Shown piece by piece: positions 36,501-54,533 of a DNA stretch of 64,000 nucleotides (the first letter of the stretch is position 1; each line of letters begins with the position of its first letter). The notes beneath the pieces were generated by a model, which searched no databases, was not told where the DNA came from, and saw only the letters and a list, made by a program, of their open reading frames with translations. Location: positions 34,588,898 to 34,652,897 of the forward strand of contig NC_092577.1 in assembly GCF_037975245.1 (NCBI RefSeq), written 5' to 3'. A program made the position numbers and the translations under genes. The stretch is from Apostichopus japonicus. Its lineage: Eukaryota; Echinodermata; Holothuroidea; Aspidochirotida; Stichopodidae.

Positions 36501-37717
36501 AGATAACTTGACGGTGAGTATCAAGCACCTCCCCGTTTGTTTGTTAAGCAGACTTCACTGATTAACTAGTGATTGGTCAGTTGTTTTATTCGAGATCTTT
36601 TGAGCTGCAGAACCGATCTGATTGAATATGTTAGGCCAGAAAAATCACGTCTCGACATCAATTGACAGGTTGTTTTTTGACTTTCGTCAAAGGTATGCTG
36701 GTCATTTTCTGAGAATGCCTAGAAAGGTTGATCGTTGCTCTTTGTATAAGTTCAGTCCTCTGCATGTCTTAGCTCTTAATGGTGTAAATATGAATTGGTG
36801 AGTTAATTCAGCTTATTACCGTCAAATTGGTAAAAACATTCGTTGAAAGGGTTTCTTTTACACTACACAGCTTAGTTGATTAGGTGACCCACAGGTGTGG
36901 GTATAGTTGAGGCTCAACTGGTACCCCCCACTCCTCCTGCACTGCCAGGAAGATAATACCCTACAAATTCAAGGAAACTCCACTGCAGCAATTTCGTACT
37001 GGCAATCAAATTCAAAATGTTTGACAAAGCAACTGTCGCTCATGCACAACCTTTGTGTGGAGTGAGAATCTGAAATATCTGATCTGCCAAAGTCACACAT
37101 CGCTGTCAATGCAGCTTGCATTTAATTTTGTAACTTTTTTGACAAACGGTCGGTAGCAGAATTAATTCATATGTAGCTCAATTAGGTAAAGCCCATCCAT
37201 GTGACTGTTGTCCACACAAAACCGGGCGAATATTTTGGCCTGAGACATTTATATTATACAAAGTTTGAGTGGTGCCCAAAATATTCCAGTGTCTGTATTG
37301 GTCTAGGGTAATGGAACCCACTGCCGTTTTCAGGCAGTTATGTAGTGTTCAAATATTTGTGAGTTTGGAATATCGTAGTATTGAATGCTCTGAAGTTTCT
37401 CTTATTATAAAATTATATCATTCTTGTCGTACAAAATGTGCTATGCATCTTCGCACCTGTAATGCGATTCAACCGTTTTACATGGTAAATTTATTTGGCT
37501 ATGCTTTACCGGATAGATTATTATTCGCCGGTTCATCCTCAAGATTCTTTGTCACTGGTTAAAAATGTTACTCTACACAACAGTTGAAGTAATTGAGTGG
37601 TAATCGTATGTGTTTTTCTTTCCCTAATTGATTTTCCACCTCCCCTCTCCTTTTTGATTCCCTCAGCTATGGACTGCTGATTCAGAGGCTCCAGCAGAAG
37701 ACCCTGAGGATGACTGA
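33517..37717 (+). CDS. YWHAZ-like: 14-3-3 protein, copy 2
   Basis: Five coding exons: 33517-33807, 34163-34292, 35243-35403, 36418-36513, 37667-37717, about 242 residues, close to the usual 245-255. The ATG lies seven bases after the acceptor CTCTGAAG at 33,509. The product starts [20 protein letters not shown] and keeps [38 protein letters not shown] and [13 protein letters not shown], with the short tail [16 protein letters not shown]. It binds phosphopeptides as a dimer. The loop after LIP is of normal length. In exon 3 it has [13 protein letters not shown] where the others have FYYEIL. The first coding exon shares a 138-nt tract with copy 1 with a single mismatch, while later exons differ freely at synonymous sites. 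Confidence 0.95.
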
Positions 37718-40274
37718 TTCATCATCATCTAAGCCGCAGACCGTTACCCTACTTTTGACATGACAAAAATAGTTTTAAGTGCAAGTTGTTAGCTTATTAT
37801 CAAAGAACTTACAGGAATTGGAACTTGAGTTAATAGCGGAAGTTCCGTCGTCTGGCTAGTAGTGATTGTACAGGGTATACCCTCCGTGTACCTCACTGAT
37901 ATGTTAGTTTTATTATCTTGGCTTTTGTCTCATGGCATAAAGTAACCACCAGAGTAATGTCTGTTATCTCTAACCCTCACCCATAGTTTTAAAGATTCAT
38001 ACCTCGTAAAACTATTTTCTTCTTTAATGTTTTTTTTTTTTTTTTTTCTAAGAAGATAAATGATCTTGTTTTCATTTACACCATGCTTTGTTTTTCAATT
38101 TTTTTTTTTTCCTTTTTTTTTTTAAGATTATAGTAACTTTTTGTCAGTTTGTTATGACTTTGCAGCCAGTGTTGGTTCACTTAAGCATAGAATGGTGCAT
38201 TTTGTAATTTTAGACTGTAGTAGTCATTGGTCCCTTTATTATCTTCACATTGCACACATTGTTAGACAGAGAAAGTCACTAGGCAGCACATGGGGGTAAC
38301 CTGTCACCAAACAGGAAAGGCCTGCCGTAACGGTTGGCAGAATAGGCAAGGGGTTGTAAAACCATTGGATTTTTTCCTCCCACGACAAGCATTCATTACC
38401 ATCGCTTACAGAGATGGTCTTGAAAAGCATTTCAGGTGTTATCTCGGAAACGTTTTGTTGATGTTTTTTTCTTTTTCATGTTGTGGGCTTTCTGTCTGTG
38501 ATTTTTCACTGTTGTATTTATAGAATAACAGGAGCAGGAGAGAGAGAGATTTATCTTGCGAGATGTGAAGAGATTTTGTCCAAAATTTAAGTTTCAAAGT
38601 TACACACCACTTGGACTGTTTTACAAAAGAGAACCCTTATAAATTTGCACTATCGAGTTTGAAAAGATGATGTTTATTTTTTCTTTTCTTGAGTGTCATG
38701 CACACAGCTCACAAGTCCGGCTGTGTTGGTATGCCAACAAGCAGAGTCATACATCTGTGTTAAAACCTGGTATCTGAGAAGATCCTTTCTATATCTTTCA
38801 ATTGATCCTAATACTTTAAAAGTATATAATAGCTTGTATACACTGTGGATGCATTTCAAGCAGTGATTTGTAAAGGGTTCTTTTTCCAGTCTGCTATGGT
38901 TATTTACTCATGCTTGAAAGTTTTGGAGTCATTTTTTCACATTGTTGACAAAATTGTTTTCTATTCTTTTATAATATCTGGCTGCTAATTAATCAAGAAA
39001 CAATGAATGTTACCTGGTCATTATTCTTCTGCATTTTGTGTCAATCATGCATGTTTTTTTTTTCGTTTTTTATTGTGAGTGGTAAAATTAACATTCCAGG
39101 GCTACACAAACACTTGCTTCTTTTTAATCATAAGATGAAGACAAAACAAAACCATCAGTTAGAAACTTCTGCATTGTGGGTGCCAAACAGCTTTCGCACA
39201 TTTGACTCTCTCAAACCGATTAAAAAAAAAATTGGGGGGGGGGTGGCGTAGGAACGATCATAGGAATTGGGTAAGAAAATTGGATAGTGTGGGTTACTGG
39301 GGACAATGGCCGTCTGACTAGTGGTAAACAGCTACTGTACATCTGATCTAAGACAGAGTTTGCAGACTGCAGTTGGAGCAAGCAAGGATGCATTTAGTTA
39401 TGCTATGAATTATGCATACATTTATACAGTAGATTCATGCATGAAATGTTTTCAAATCCTGAAAAGATTTTGATTGCGGAAGGTTGTGCAGTTGTTTTCT
39501 TCAGCCCGATACTCCACTAAAGAGAAAAAAAACCTGCATTTTGGTGAAAGCGTGCTGTCGTGAGTTTTTGCACGTGTCATAGCTTGCTCTGCTCCGGAGA
39601 ACAATTTCAGGTACCTTTTATCTTTCATTTTCATTAAGAATCCTGTCGTCACCACATCCAAATAGATCCTTTAGTTGCTAAAATTAAGACATAGCTGGTA
39701 TTTTAATTAGTGTTTGTAATCATCAAGTTTAATTAGTTTAATTAGAGACTACAAAAAGAAACTGACTCGAGGGTTTTCACAAAGCAGAAGTTAACAGAAA
39801 AGGGGCAACCAAGAATTGGTCACCAGAGCCTAGTGTTCTGAATCAATAAATTAAAACAACAGAAACGTAGAAAAAAAGTTGAAATGTCGTGAGCACTGTC
39901 TAGACGGAATCGTAACGGGGGTTCTGATTTTAACGCTTCTGGGTGGAGTATTTTTTACAACACTCAGATTCCGTGCACTAAGGAATCATGGGATAGGTGC
40001 TGCATTGAGCTCTTTTGCCAATGTAACTTGAACTAGATTCCAGAAACAAATTTCGAATGTGGATAGGTAGGGTGTGGTTGGCTATTCAACATGTTTAATG
40101 CTGTTGTATTTGTAAATCTGTGAGAGATATTTCAATATCTAGTTGTCATATTGCTGTTCAGAACTTAAGTCATTTGTTCTCTCTCTCTTTTTTTTTTTTA
40201 ATTAATTAATATTGTTTTCTTCTCTTCGGTATTACTAAGTGGTGTCCTTTATGCCGCCGCTGTCTCACAGATTT
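37718..40274 (+). other. Likely 3' UTR and flank of 14-3-3 copy 2
   Basis: AT-rich with long poly-T runs (38,028-38,048; 38,100-38,123). An AATAAA is at 39,845-39,850. No coding exon was recognised. Confidence 0.4.
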
Positions 40275-40450
40275 CTTGTACTAAGATGGATAATTCTCTC
40301 CTTTTGCCGTGGTAGATGTAGTGTTTATCCACAGTTCTTGTGGATTGTAATGTGTAACAGTATGTCCACGTATCACAGCTTAATTAGCGTGACTCGGTGA
40401 TAAAAAAAATAAGAACAAAAGAAAAAATTAAAAGCTGTTGTCGTGTTGTT
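40275..40450 (+). promoter_or_regulatory. 3' non-coding block shared by 14-3-3 copies 1 and 2 (copy 2 side)
   Basis: The counterpart of 31,590-31,760: CTTGTACTA, CTTTTGCCGTGGTAG, CACAG, CACAGCTTAAT and GTGACTCGGTGAT in the same order. An ATTAAA at 40,427-40,432 followed by GT-rich sequence would make a plausible distal polyadenylation site about 2.7 kb after the stop. Confidence 0.5.
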
Positions 40451-42034
40451 ATTTCTCTGCTTCCGTTTCTCTTTGAATTCATTTTCACTTAATAGTTTTA
40501 AAGGTAAAGGGAAAAAAAACAGATGCATGGTATCTCTTTAAAGAGTTGTACGGTCGGTCGTCAGTATATACGATTTTGCAAATTTTTTCAATTTCTTTTA
40601 CAGTCTGTTAAACATTGGTGCTGGGTAGGAAATAATTATTTCTGTTATTGCCATCGTACAGTACCTGTCGACGTTGCTCTTGTGTTGACAACTGTGACGT
40701 AGCATAAGCCTTGTGGAACGTTTCTTCTTATGGAAAGAAGTGGACTTTGCATAAGTTTCGGTGGCTCTGCCTCTATGTGATATGCACATATTGGGCTACT
40801 GAGATAAGCAAAAACACTTGAACAGTAAGAAACTTGGCACTATGTGTCAGTCTGAGAGGGTTACACAGATAGCTTGCTCCTGCTTAGTATAACTTGACAC
40901 TATTGGTTTTCTGCGTATTAACCAAACATGCCGAAAATAGGTCAACATATATACCTCTCTCTTCTTTTGTTTTTTTTTCCTTTCATTTTTGGTTTTCCGA
41001 AAGGGAAAACTAGGGGTTACTCTTACCGACCTTGTAAAGTTGTGACGCGGACCGCTGCTTCCAAGTCGGCAATGACTATAATGCGTACACATCGTAAAGT
41101 CTGTTATTACAGTTAGATTCGCACAACACGGCAGCATACAGAAATGTTGTACTCCGCCGAAGTGAATTAGTCAGGTCTATGCATGCAAGGTTCTTCAATA
41201 CCGCCCTCATTACCCTATTGGAAACATTTCACACTGTAGATTAGATTGTAAAATATGTAAAAGTGGTCACGACAAGTATCACAACAGTGTAATTAAAAGA
41301 CTACCCTCGCACTACTTTTGTCTTCAGGTGAGACATTTTGGAAACATTGGACAATCTTTTATAAATATGTCCGAATGGTGCACATTTTGCAGGATCAACT
41401 ATACTTATGTGACTATATACTGCAATTTTATTACTATAGCTATCAGTGGTTTGAAAATTAAAACTGTCCAAGCCAACTTTCTCTTTTTATCAAAGCTAAA
41501 GTAGGTTTATAAAGGGTGAACAATCCCAGCACTTTGGCATTGTCCTTCCATAGCTGTAATATAGCAGTTTCAGGATGGAAGGGTATGATGAAGTATTAGT
41601 GAGAAATCACTGTTCAATGGGCTTCTTTTTATAGTTACAAAGTTTAGACTTCAACAAGTATTAGGAATAAAAGCCTCTTTGCAAGTACTCCTGCGCTACA
41701 TAACTCTCCTTCCATAATATGTGCAAGTCCGATTTTCGGATGTACAACGTTTTAACTTCAAATCTGGTTCTATTTTCCATATTGGTAGCAGTTGAAAGGC
41801 CCTTTTTTGTCCCACAAAGGGTAGGGGTGGTGGGGGGGAACCCGTCTTCCATTATTCTGATAGTATATAGCGACCATAGGTAAGGTGTTTTCCATTGTTG
41901 CATTTTATTCCCAAGGGTTAAGTACCGTTGACTCGGACACCCCTAGCAAATAAAAGAAAGAAACGATTAAAAATGGATTGAAACCAAAGACATTAGTTGA
42001 GTTGGTAGAACACTGGTAGCTTTCTGTAAGTAAC
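40451..42034. other. Intergenic stretch between 14-3-3 copies 2 and 3
   Basis: No supported gene. Near 41,997 a short stretch (GAGTTGGTAGAACACTGG) resembles a tRNA D-arm, but no cloverleaf follows. Confidence 0.4.
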
Positions 42035-42285
42035 ACCTCCTTCCCCACCTCCAATCTTGGACATACCCCTCCCCAACCTCCAATGTTGGACATCCCCTCC
42101 CCCACATCCAATGTTGGACACCCCCTCCCCCACCTCCAATGTTGGACACCCCCTCCCTCACCTCCAATGTTGGACACCCCTCCCCACCCTCAATGTTGGA
42201 CACCCCTCCCCACCCTCAATGTTGGACACCCCCTCCCCCAACTCCAATCTTGGACACCCCATTCCTCACCTCCAATCTTGGATGG
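42035..42285 (+). repeat. ~29-bp C-rich minisatellite
   Basis: About nine units of CCAATGTTGGACACCCC plus a CTCCCCCACCT run. Variants CCAATCTTGG sit at both edges. The open frames across it (GHPLPHLQCWTP type) are repeat artefacts, open on both strands. Confidence 0.95.
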
Positions 42286-44353
42286 TGTTTTATTTTGATC
42301 AGTTGCAATTGTACCAGTACTACTTGTTAAAATGGTCCAAAATTGTAACTCAGACTTCAAATGACACTTTTCATTGCAAATATTTACTGTAGAAAAACGG
42401 CAGTCTTGTTGCGCAGTCGAAGGCAGTCACACATGATAGAACACTGCTATAGATCTACATATTATGTCTATTGTGTAAAGTATGAAATGGCAGCGCCATA
42501 AAATTGTTCAGCTAATTCATGAGTGGTTTTTCAGTTCGTTTTCCCGACTGGGAAGAGGTAAATGATTCGACACCCTCTGGTATTATTTGTTGTAAAGAAT
42601 TCCATAAAAAAATGCTTTCCTGTTGAGTCACCCCTTTGTTTGAGTATTTCCCACAAGGTTATGTGTATAGAAAAAATACCAACACTGTGTGCACCGTACC
42701 TGAAATCAGGCGATGATAACCGCAAGGGTTTTTTTAGCTAGAAATGTTAACTGCTACACTAGACGCTCTCAACGTACCCACAATGGTTCTGGTACAGAAG
42801 GTTCCAACATAATGCCACCTAAAGATGTGAAAACCGTTAAACCTGCATAACTGTAATACAATCAAGGCCTTTGAGTGTATTGGCGGTCCTGAACTTTTTC
42901 TGGAACAGTTCAGGCATTCTACACAACCAGCATTAATATCAAAGGTATTTGCTTGGAATGCAACCTGTTGGATGAAAGGTTTTTTTATTTTTTATATTTT
43001 TTGGGGGGTGGGGAGGAGGGAGTGTTGCAGGAGGTGTGGGGGGGGGGTGCAGGAGGAGGGCTGTGCTGCTGTTTTATTGTCCAGTGTCTATGTGTGTATC
43101 AGGGTTCTTATCATGCTTAGCGTATTAAAGAAGGGGTTAGTGTAGGTTAGGTGACATTACGTTAGTGGTCAACTTCGTTGTTCGGGTAGAACTAAAAAAA
43201 TATTTATTTCATAACATGATGTTAACTTAGTGACTAATTTCATCCTTTCATTCAGTATGTTATAAATTACCTAGCATATTTTTAGCAATGATTTAATTCA
43301 CACAAAAGTAAGTTAGACAACCACAGCATACATATTTGTGTATTTTGAATCTTCAAGAGATAGCATATTTGCCTATTGGTGTAGCCAACATACCCAACAC
43401 TAGTATAATAATTCTGTTTCACCCATTCAGTGGCCAAAAGGCCAGATGTAAAATGCCACCATGAAACTTGATCAAGGTGGACTGATATTAAACCTATCAT
43501 CATCAATTGCAACTTTGTTTTAGGAACTCATGAAAAATCAGGAGGCTGCAGCTTACTGCAGCCAGGCTGTGTTGGTGATAAGCTTATACCTGTATGTGTT
43601 GTACAGTTTCACATATTATGCACTGCTGGTTTGCTGAGATAATCTCTGTGGTTTGTCATTGAGTCAGCCTTGCTGCATGGGATTGTGTAGCTTATCTTTC
43701 TTAACGTAGTGATTAAATATAGGAAGGGATAACGCCTGATAACCAGACATCCCCAGAGTTTCGGGGACATTCCTGGGATTTCATGGGCCGTCCCCGGATT
43801 AAGATTGTCTCTGGAATTTGTCCCCGGAAATAACCGCAGCCTTTACTGAAGATCAAAATCCACATCCTCGTAGCATTTTGTAGGGCAAAGATATGACGTT
43901 TGAGTAATTGGTTGATGTATTATGAATGCACAGCGGTGTTGGTGATGCCAACGAGAAATTCATCTTTTCTTTTGATTGTACAAAGCGCATCATTCACCGA
44001 GGAAAATAATATTACTACGAACAAATTGCACATCGATAAAATTCTAAGTGCTGTGAACACTGAAAAAATATCCAAATGTATCACATTTGAATAATAAATC
44101 AACAAGGCAGGCTGTATTCAAACAAACATATCTAGAATTGGCAACAAGCGATTGTGGTTTTCAACTAACAGTGTAAACATTTTTTTTTTTTGCTTCCATA
44201 CAAGTGCGACATCTTTTAAATCCCTCAATTACCCCTGGAAATGACATGAATACCATTCTACATAAAAGGAGGAAAGTATTTGAACGGCAAATTTTAAGAC
44301 AAAAAGCCTAGTAATTAACCTTCTCGCTTTCATTTCTCTGACATCGATTGCAG
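42286..44353. other. Region upstream of 14-3-3 copy 3
   Basis: No coding exon. G-rich microsatellite-like sequence at about 43,000-43,060. A cluster of CCCCGGA and CCCCAGAG words occurs at 43,750-43,830. Confidence 0.4.
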
Positions 44354-44382
44354 ATACCAAAGCGTAAAAGATTTCCAAGGAG

Positions 44383-49268
<4,886 letters not shown>

Positions 49269-49419
49269 CAAGAAAAACAGCAAAATTTTGAATTCTTTTT
49301 TTTATTTAAATTTTTTTTTTCATTTTTTCTTTATGTGATTGTTGTAGCACTTCTTGGGTTGTTTGTAATCTCTCTGTACCAGTCTGTCAGTAGTAGTTTG
49401 GTGACTAATGGTTCATATT

Positions 49420-49425
49420 ATTAAA
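49420..49425 (+). terminator. Possible polyadenylation signal of 14-3-3 copy 3
   Basis: ATTAAA 152 nt after the stop, followed by GTGTGATTTTTATTGG. A longer 3' UTR is equally possible. Confidence 0.35.
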
Positions 49426-49478
49426 GCAAAAAAGTGTGATTTTTATTGGCCTGTGTATTCAGCTGTCTGCTTATATTG

Positions 49479-49960
49479 AGGGCAGTATTGTCAGTCGGAT
49501 CAAGGACAGTGACAGCAGGTCCATATTGAGGGCCTTATTTGATTATCACATTAAGGACAATGTTTGGCTATTAAAATGAGGGCAGTATTGTCTGATTGAA
49601 GGTGGTGCGTATAGGTCTAGCTAAGGGCAGTATATGTCGATCAAATTGAGGGCAGCATTTGTTTATCAGATTAAGGGCAGTATTTGTCTATCACATTTTA
49701 TGGGTCATATTTATCTATCAAATTGAGGAGTATTTGTCCATTAACTTAAGGGCAGTATTGTCTGATTGACAGCAGTATGTGGCTTATTAAATTGAAGGCA
49801 GTATTCTCTGACTGAAAACAGTGAGTATACGTGTGATTGAGGGCAGTATTTGTCTATCACTGACGGCAATATCTGACCATTAACCAGTGGCTATATCGTC
49901 TTTCTGTTCAAGGTCAATATTTCGCTATAACATTGAGGGCAGTGTTTGTCGGATCTTGTG
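49479..49960 (+). repeat. Degenerate ~25-35-bp repeat (GAGGGCAGTATT)
   Basis: At least twelve imperfect copies of ATTGAGGGCAGTATTTGTC and TATCA-type linkers follow 14-3-3 copy 3, with irregular spacing. Variants include AAGGGCAGTAT and TTGAAGGCAGTATT. Confidence 0.8.
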
Positions 49961-51448
49961 TAGTGAGTTTCTTTCTGATTACGGGCTATATTCGTCTATT
50001 AACAGTCAGGCTAGATGTGTCTATTGCTGTTACTTGTGTTGTTATTGATTTGTTTTGTTTTTAAGAAGGAAAGAAGGCACTTTGCGATAGGTAGGAATGA
50101 TGGCTAAAAAGTAGTAAACCTCTGTTTAGTATCTAGGTGACGTCTCGCTTGACAATGTCACGCTTAATGGGGACCTGGGGGGTGGGGGGAGGGTGTTGGG
50201 AAGCCCTAGAGTGTCTGTCGTATAGTCATACTGGCTTTGCAGGGAATATGTATGAAATGGTAATCGATCGATCCGATTGGTTATCCGATTGGTAAATCTG
50301 AACCACTCGAAGTAAATCTGATTGTGTTCAGAGGTGTTGTTATATCTGCATATGTTAGTATGTTGTTACAGTATGTGCATGTCTCTGGTATTGAAGACTA
50401 CAACCTTGTATTTTTGCATGACATTTCATTTTGTATTGCCTTTTTTAACCAAAGATACATATTATTGCAACCAGGTAGAGAATACCCCCCTCACCCCCCA
50501 TCCCCATCCCCACCCCTCACTCCATGCACACACAAACACACTCTGTAGATATCATTTTCTGATATGGAAAAGTCGTAACCAAATACTGAATATATCTGGA
50601 AACAAGGTAAAAGTAAAATACTTTGGTTTTAAAAGGAGGGGCAGTTGAAGATCAAAAAATCTGATTGCACATGCAGGCTAGTTGAACATCTTCTATAAAA
50701 CTCTTCTTGGCTTTGAAAGAATCCACCATCAGCAAACTGAAATCGATGGTCCAGACTTTTTCAGCAAGAGATATTTGCGTTAACTTTATTATGGTTACCA
50801 AAGAAAAGTCAGGCGGAAAATGTCTTGAAAGTGTTTGCATTGTAAGTGGGGAACCCAGGTGTAAAAGGTAGTCAATAGAGAAAGGCCAATCATGTCCCCT
50901 TAGCTACTATTCTGTTCTATTTTATTTTGTTGTAAAAGCTGGTAGATGGAAAAAAATCAGAGAAATTTTATTATAGTCACCATTTCTATTTTATTTTTTT
51001 ACTACTTTTTTTTGCCGGTTAAGTTTTGGTGTCTGGAAAAAATTATTAGGCTACCCCGTCCTCCGTGAGTCCAACAACAGACCAACTGATCACATAACAT
51101 TGGTATGTTAGTACGAAAGATTTGCAAGCAAGTATGTTTCATTTACATTTGCTCGTCAGCGATTGTTTATAATCTCATCAGAGGTGAAGTCATATTCAAA
51201 TTAAGTGAACTTTTTGTGTCTTTTCGCTATTGTTTCAACAATCACAATGCGTAAGCTGTTTACCGTACGAAAATATGGGCGCTACGTCATAGGTGGAGCA
51301 AACCCTCACCACATGTAACAGGGTTTCTCCTGTCATAGAAAGACTTACCTTTGCGATCATGAAAAATTCCAGAGTTTTCCAGAGAAAGAGAGAAGGAGGA
51401 GATGGAAAAAATAAAAGTTATGTTACTCGTGAACATTTGGGAATGTAG
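49961..51448. other. Non-coding stretch
   Basis: No exon or RNA gene found. C-rich, CACA-type microsatellite-like sequence occurs at 50,485-50,540. Confidence 0.4.
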
Positions 51449-51504
51449 ATATATATGTATATGTAAATATGTGTGTGTATATATTTACATATATATATAT
51501 ATTC
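51449..51504. repeat. AT-rich palindrome
   Basis: ATATATGTATATGTAAATAT and its reverse, ATATTTACATATATATATAT, face each other across a GTGTGTGT loop. A second (TA)n block lies at 51,880-51,922. Confidence 0.8.
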
Positions 51505-51883
51505 CAAGTAATGTCAGGAATTGATCAAAATGCCATCAAATTGTTTGCAACTTGCGGCAGCAGACGAGACAACTTTTAAATATCAGAAATATAGAACACT
51601 TTTTATGTCCATTTCTTTCCCCATGATTTAAGGAAACTGATCCTACTGAGTGCATTACTACCAGTCATGTGCAGTACGTACTGTTAACCTTAAAGGGAGT
51701 GGCTTTATCTTATCTGAATGGTGCACTCCACCACAAGAAGGAAAATGCTGTCAAATTTGGAAGTATGATTTAGAAGCAAAGATAGAATGGTTAGGCAAAA
51801 CATCTTGCAAAAAACCTAAGGAAAAATCTGACTTTAATATAGTGGGGGCTAATGTTATTTACCTTAACATTTAATATCTATAC

Positions 51884-51914
<31 letters not shown>

Positions 51915-54533
51915 ATATATGTTCAATGTAATTTGACACACTAGTTATTAACTCAAGTTAATATTCTGCCCCCCCCCCACCCCCAGATAGCATACTCTCC
52001 AAATTGTTGTTAATATATAACCACCACCAGCAGCATCTGGCATGTAAATTTCACGTTCTGCTGTGGTACCGTTTAATCACTCGTTAAGCTAACAGTAGTG
52101 CCATGCACGTGGCCATTTGTGCAATGTATTACTTCAGTTGGCCAGTAGGGATTTAGGAGAAGTATGCCGGCAACTTCGCGGCAAGAAGTCGTCGTTATTT
52201 ATATCTGAAGTTCTTATTCTGTTGTCTTCATCATCATCGTCTCAAAAAAGGAATGAAAAAGATTTCGTTCAGGGTTAAAAAAAAAAAAAAAAAATTACAA
52301 AGCAAAAACGGAGCTAAGAAAGAATGGAGCTAAGTTCTGATATGGAGCTATATGCCTCCACGGGTGAACTGTGTACACTATTAGTATGTGGATCGTGTCA
52401 TCGCTGGCTATTTGGGGGTGACACAAAGTCGTATGTTTTTCATTCCCATAACCTAAGCACCTGCACCTGTGTATAAGAAGCTTTCATTTCACTTTTTGCG
52501 TATTCTATATTTTTTATTTATTTTTTTCCCTGTTGGTCTCTTCAACAGCTGTTTTTACCATATTCTGGAGAAGAAAAATAAAAAAAAAATGAAAAAAATC
52601 CAAGGAAAATGTTACAAAAAACAAAACAGAGTAATTATGTAAGCAGAAATAAAATAAAGAAAATGAACAAAAAAAAGAAGGGTAATAATTGCTTTGCGAG
52701 CAAACGATAATAGAAAGTTTGACGTATTAAAATCATCTTTTTTTGCAAGTCAATATTTTAAACGGTAATCTTTAAGTAACTGTATAAGGCACCTCGTACT
52801 GTACTCACCACTGTTAGCATGTTATGTAGCTTCGTTTGTGTGGTTGAAATAAGTTTTCAATGTTCACAGATGAATGTGACAAACGAGTCATCTTTTTCTC
52901 CTTGTTTTTTTAATCTTCGAAAGCCCACATTCCTTGTATGTAACAAGCATGTACGTACCCTCTACACACAGATCACTACGTTTGCGATTATTTTTTTTTC
53001 TCATATCTTTTTTTTTTTTTCGATTTTCAGTTTTTGTATCCTCTGTGAGTTTAACTATGTGAATTTGAAATATTGAAGTGATGAGGCTCGAGTTGCTGTC
53101 ATTGTGATTTTTTCCCCCCTTTCATTCTTATTAATATTTTTTTCAATTTTTTTTTTTTTTGGGGGGGGGTGAAAGCTGTTTCCAAAATGTTTCATGTTCA
53201 TATAGTTGTAAAATCTTGTATCCTTCGTATATGGGACATGTATATCTCGGCGGCTAACACTTATATGTCATTGATCCCCTGGGCCTCACTTATTCCTCAT
53301 TGTGTATATTTTAACGTCCATCTTCTTCGAAAGAGCAAAGTTTTCCGTTCATCTCGGGCAGGAGGACTCGCCATCCTCAGCTAGTTAACCTTTCCATAAA
53401 TATGGATGTTGTTTCTTGGCTTTTTTTTAGCGGTTTTTGAATATGCAAATATGAATATGCAAATTAGCAAGGCAGGTCAGAGGATCAGTAACAACAAACA
53501 AGACACGCATTATATCGATGTTATTGCTTACACAGGAAAGTTGATTTGACAGTTTGCTTTATTAATAATAAAATACTTACAGCATAAATACCATGGTCAC
53601 CAACCCAAGATGGAAAAATATAAGTAGGCTTATTAAAAACAAAAAATGGTAATTTTGCTTGTTATATTATTTTAATAATATTTGTTTTACAAGTATGATA
53701 ATGTCTTTGGGATACCTTTAGGGGAATTTTTTCTGCTTTAAATCATTTGATGAAAGTCAAAATTTTCCTTAGAAACTGCAAAAGAAGAAGAATTGATGGG
53801 TGTTGGTTTGCACTGAGTTATCAATCATAGGTCGCTAAGAATGAAAGTAAAATGAAATTGGTAAGAAAGACTGGAGGATTGTGCAAAACTTCGCAGTAAA
53901 ATTAGCTCAAGATCAGTACAAACATAAGACATCTCTGTTATTTGCGGAAGAAAGCGTTCAATGAGTTTTAGCACACATAAATTTGGAGGCAATACTAGAA
54001 ACACTCCCTTCCCCTCCCCTTCCCCCCTTCCCACTGCATTGGAGACTTGAACAAGTCTAAATATGACGTCATCAGCGCAACCTTGTCTTGAATTTTTAAT
54101 GAGTGTGTTTATGTGTTCATTCTACTTGATAGATATGGGGTTTGGCATCGGCGCTGGTCTGTTTCATTTTGGACTATACCATTCGATAATAGGTATTTGT
54201 GGAGTTAAACCATAGCAAAAGGTTGACATAGTTTATAGTTATATACAAATTATTAATTCTTTAAATTAAAATTTGGTAGGGGATGTATAGTGTCTCAAAA
54301 AAAGTTGAGAACGACAAAATAATGACTGTTTTAGATTCTACATAAATACAAAACACCCCTCAATCAATTCGTGGAATATACCGACTGGCGACGAGCTGGA
54401 CTTAAGACTTGAACTATGTAGGAATTGGAAAACAAGACGGAAAGAAACAAGGTTCTCACCCATTTTGATCTCACTCTGATTATAACATATCGAGAAAATG
54501 ACAGCTCCATGACACAACTTTCAAATCATACAT
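51505..54533. other. Non-coding stretch
   Basis: AT-rich with poly-A and poly-T runs (52,267-52,287; 53,000-53,020; 53,145-53,160). No exon or clear repeat family. Confidence 0.4.

Noticed and set aside
37269-37562. 97-codon open frame between exons 4 and 5 of 14-3-3 copy 2
   Set aside because: No recognisable motif or splice context. An intronic frame of this length is expected by chance.
41990-42030. Possible tRNA (GAGTTGGTAGAACACTGG)
   Set aside because: Only a D-arm-like piece; no anticodon stem, T arm or acceptor pairing follows before the minisatellite.
41905-42392. Overlapping open frames on both strands (CWTP / GGEG repeats)
   Set aside because: They are produced by the 29-bp minisatellite, whose low-complexity sequence stays open in several frames.
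43750-43830. Cluster of CCCCGGA/CCCCAGAG words as a regulatory site
   Set aside because: Irregular spacing, no clear palindrome and no nearby start; too weak to call.
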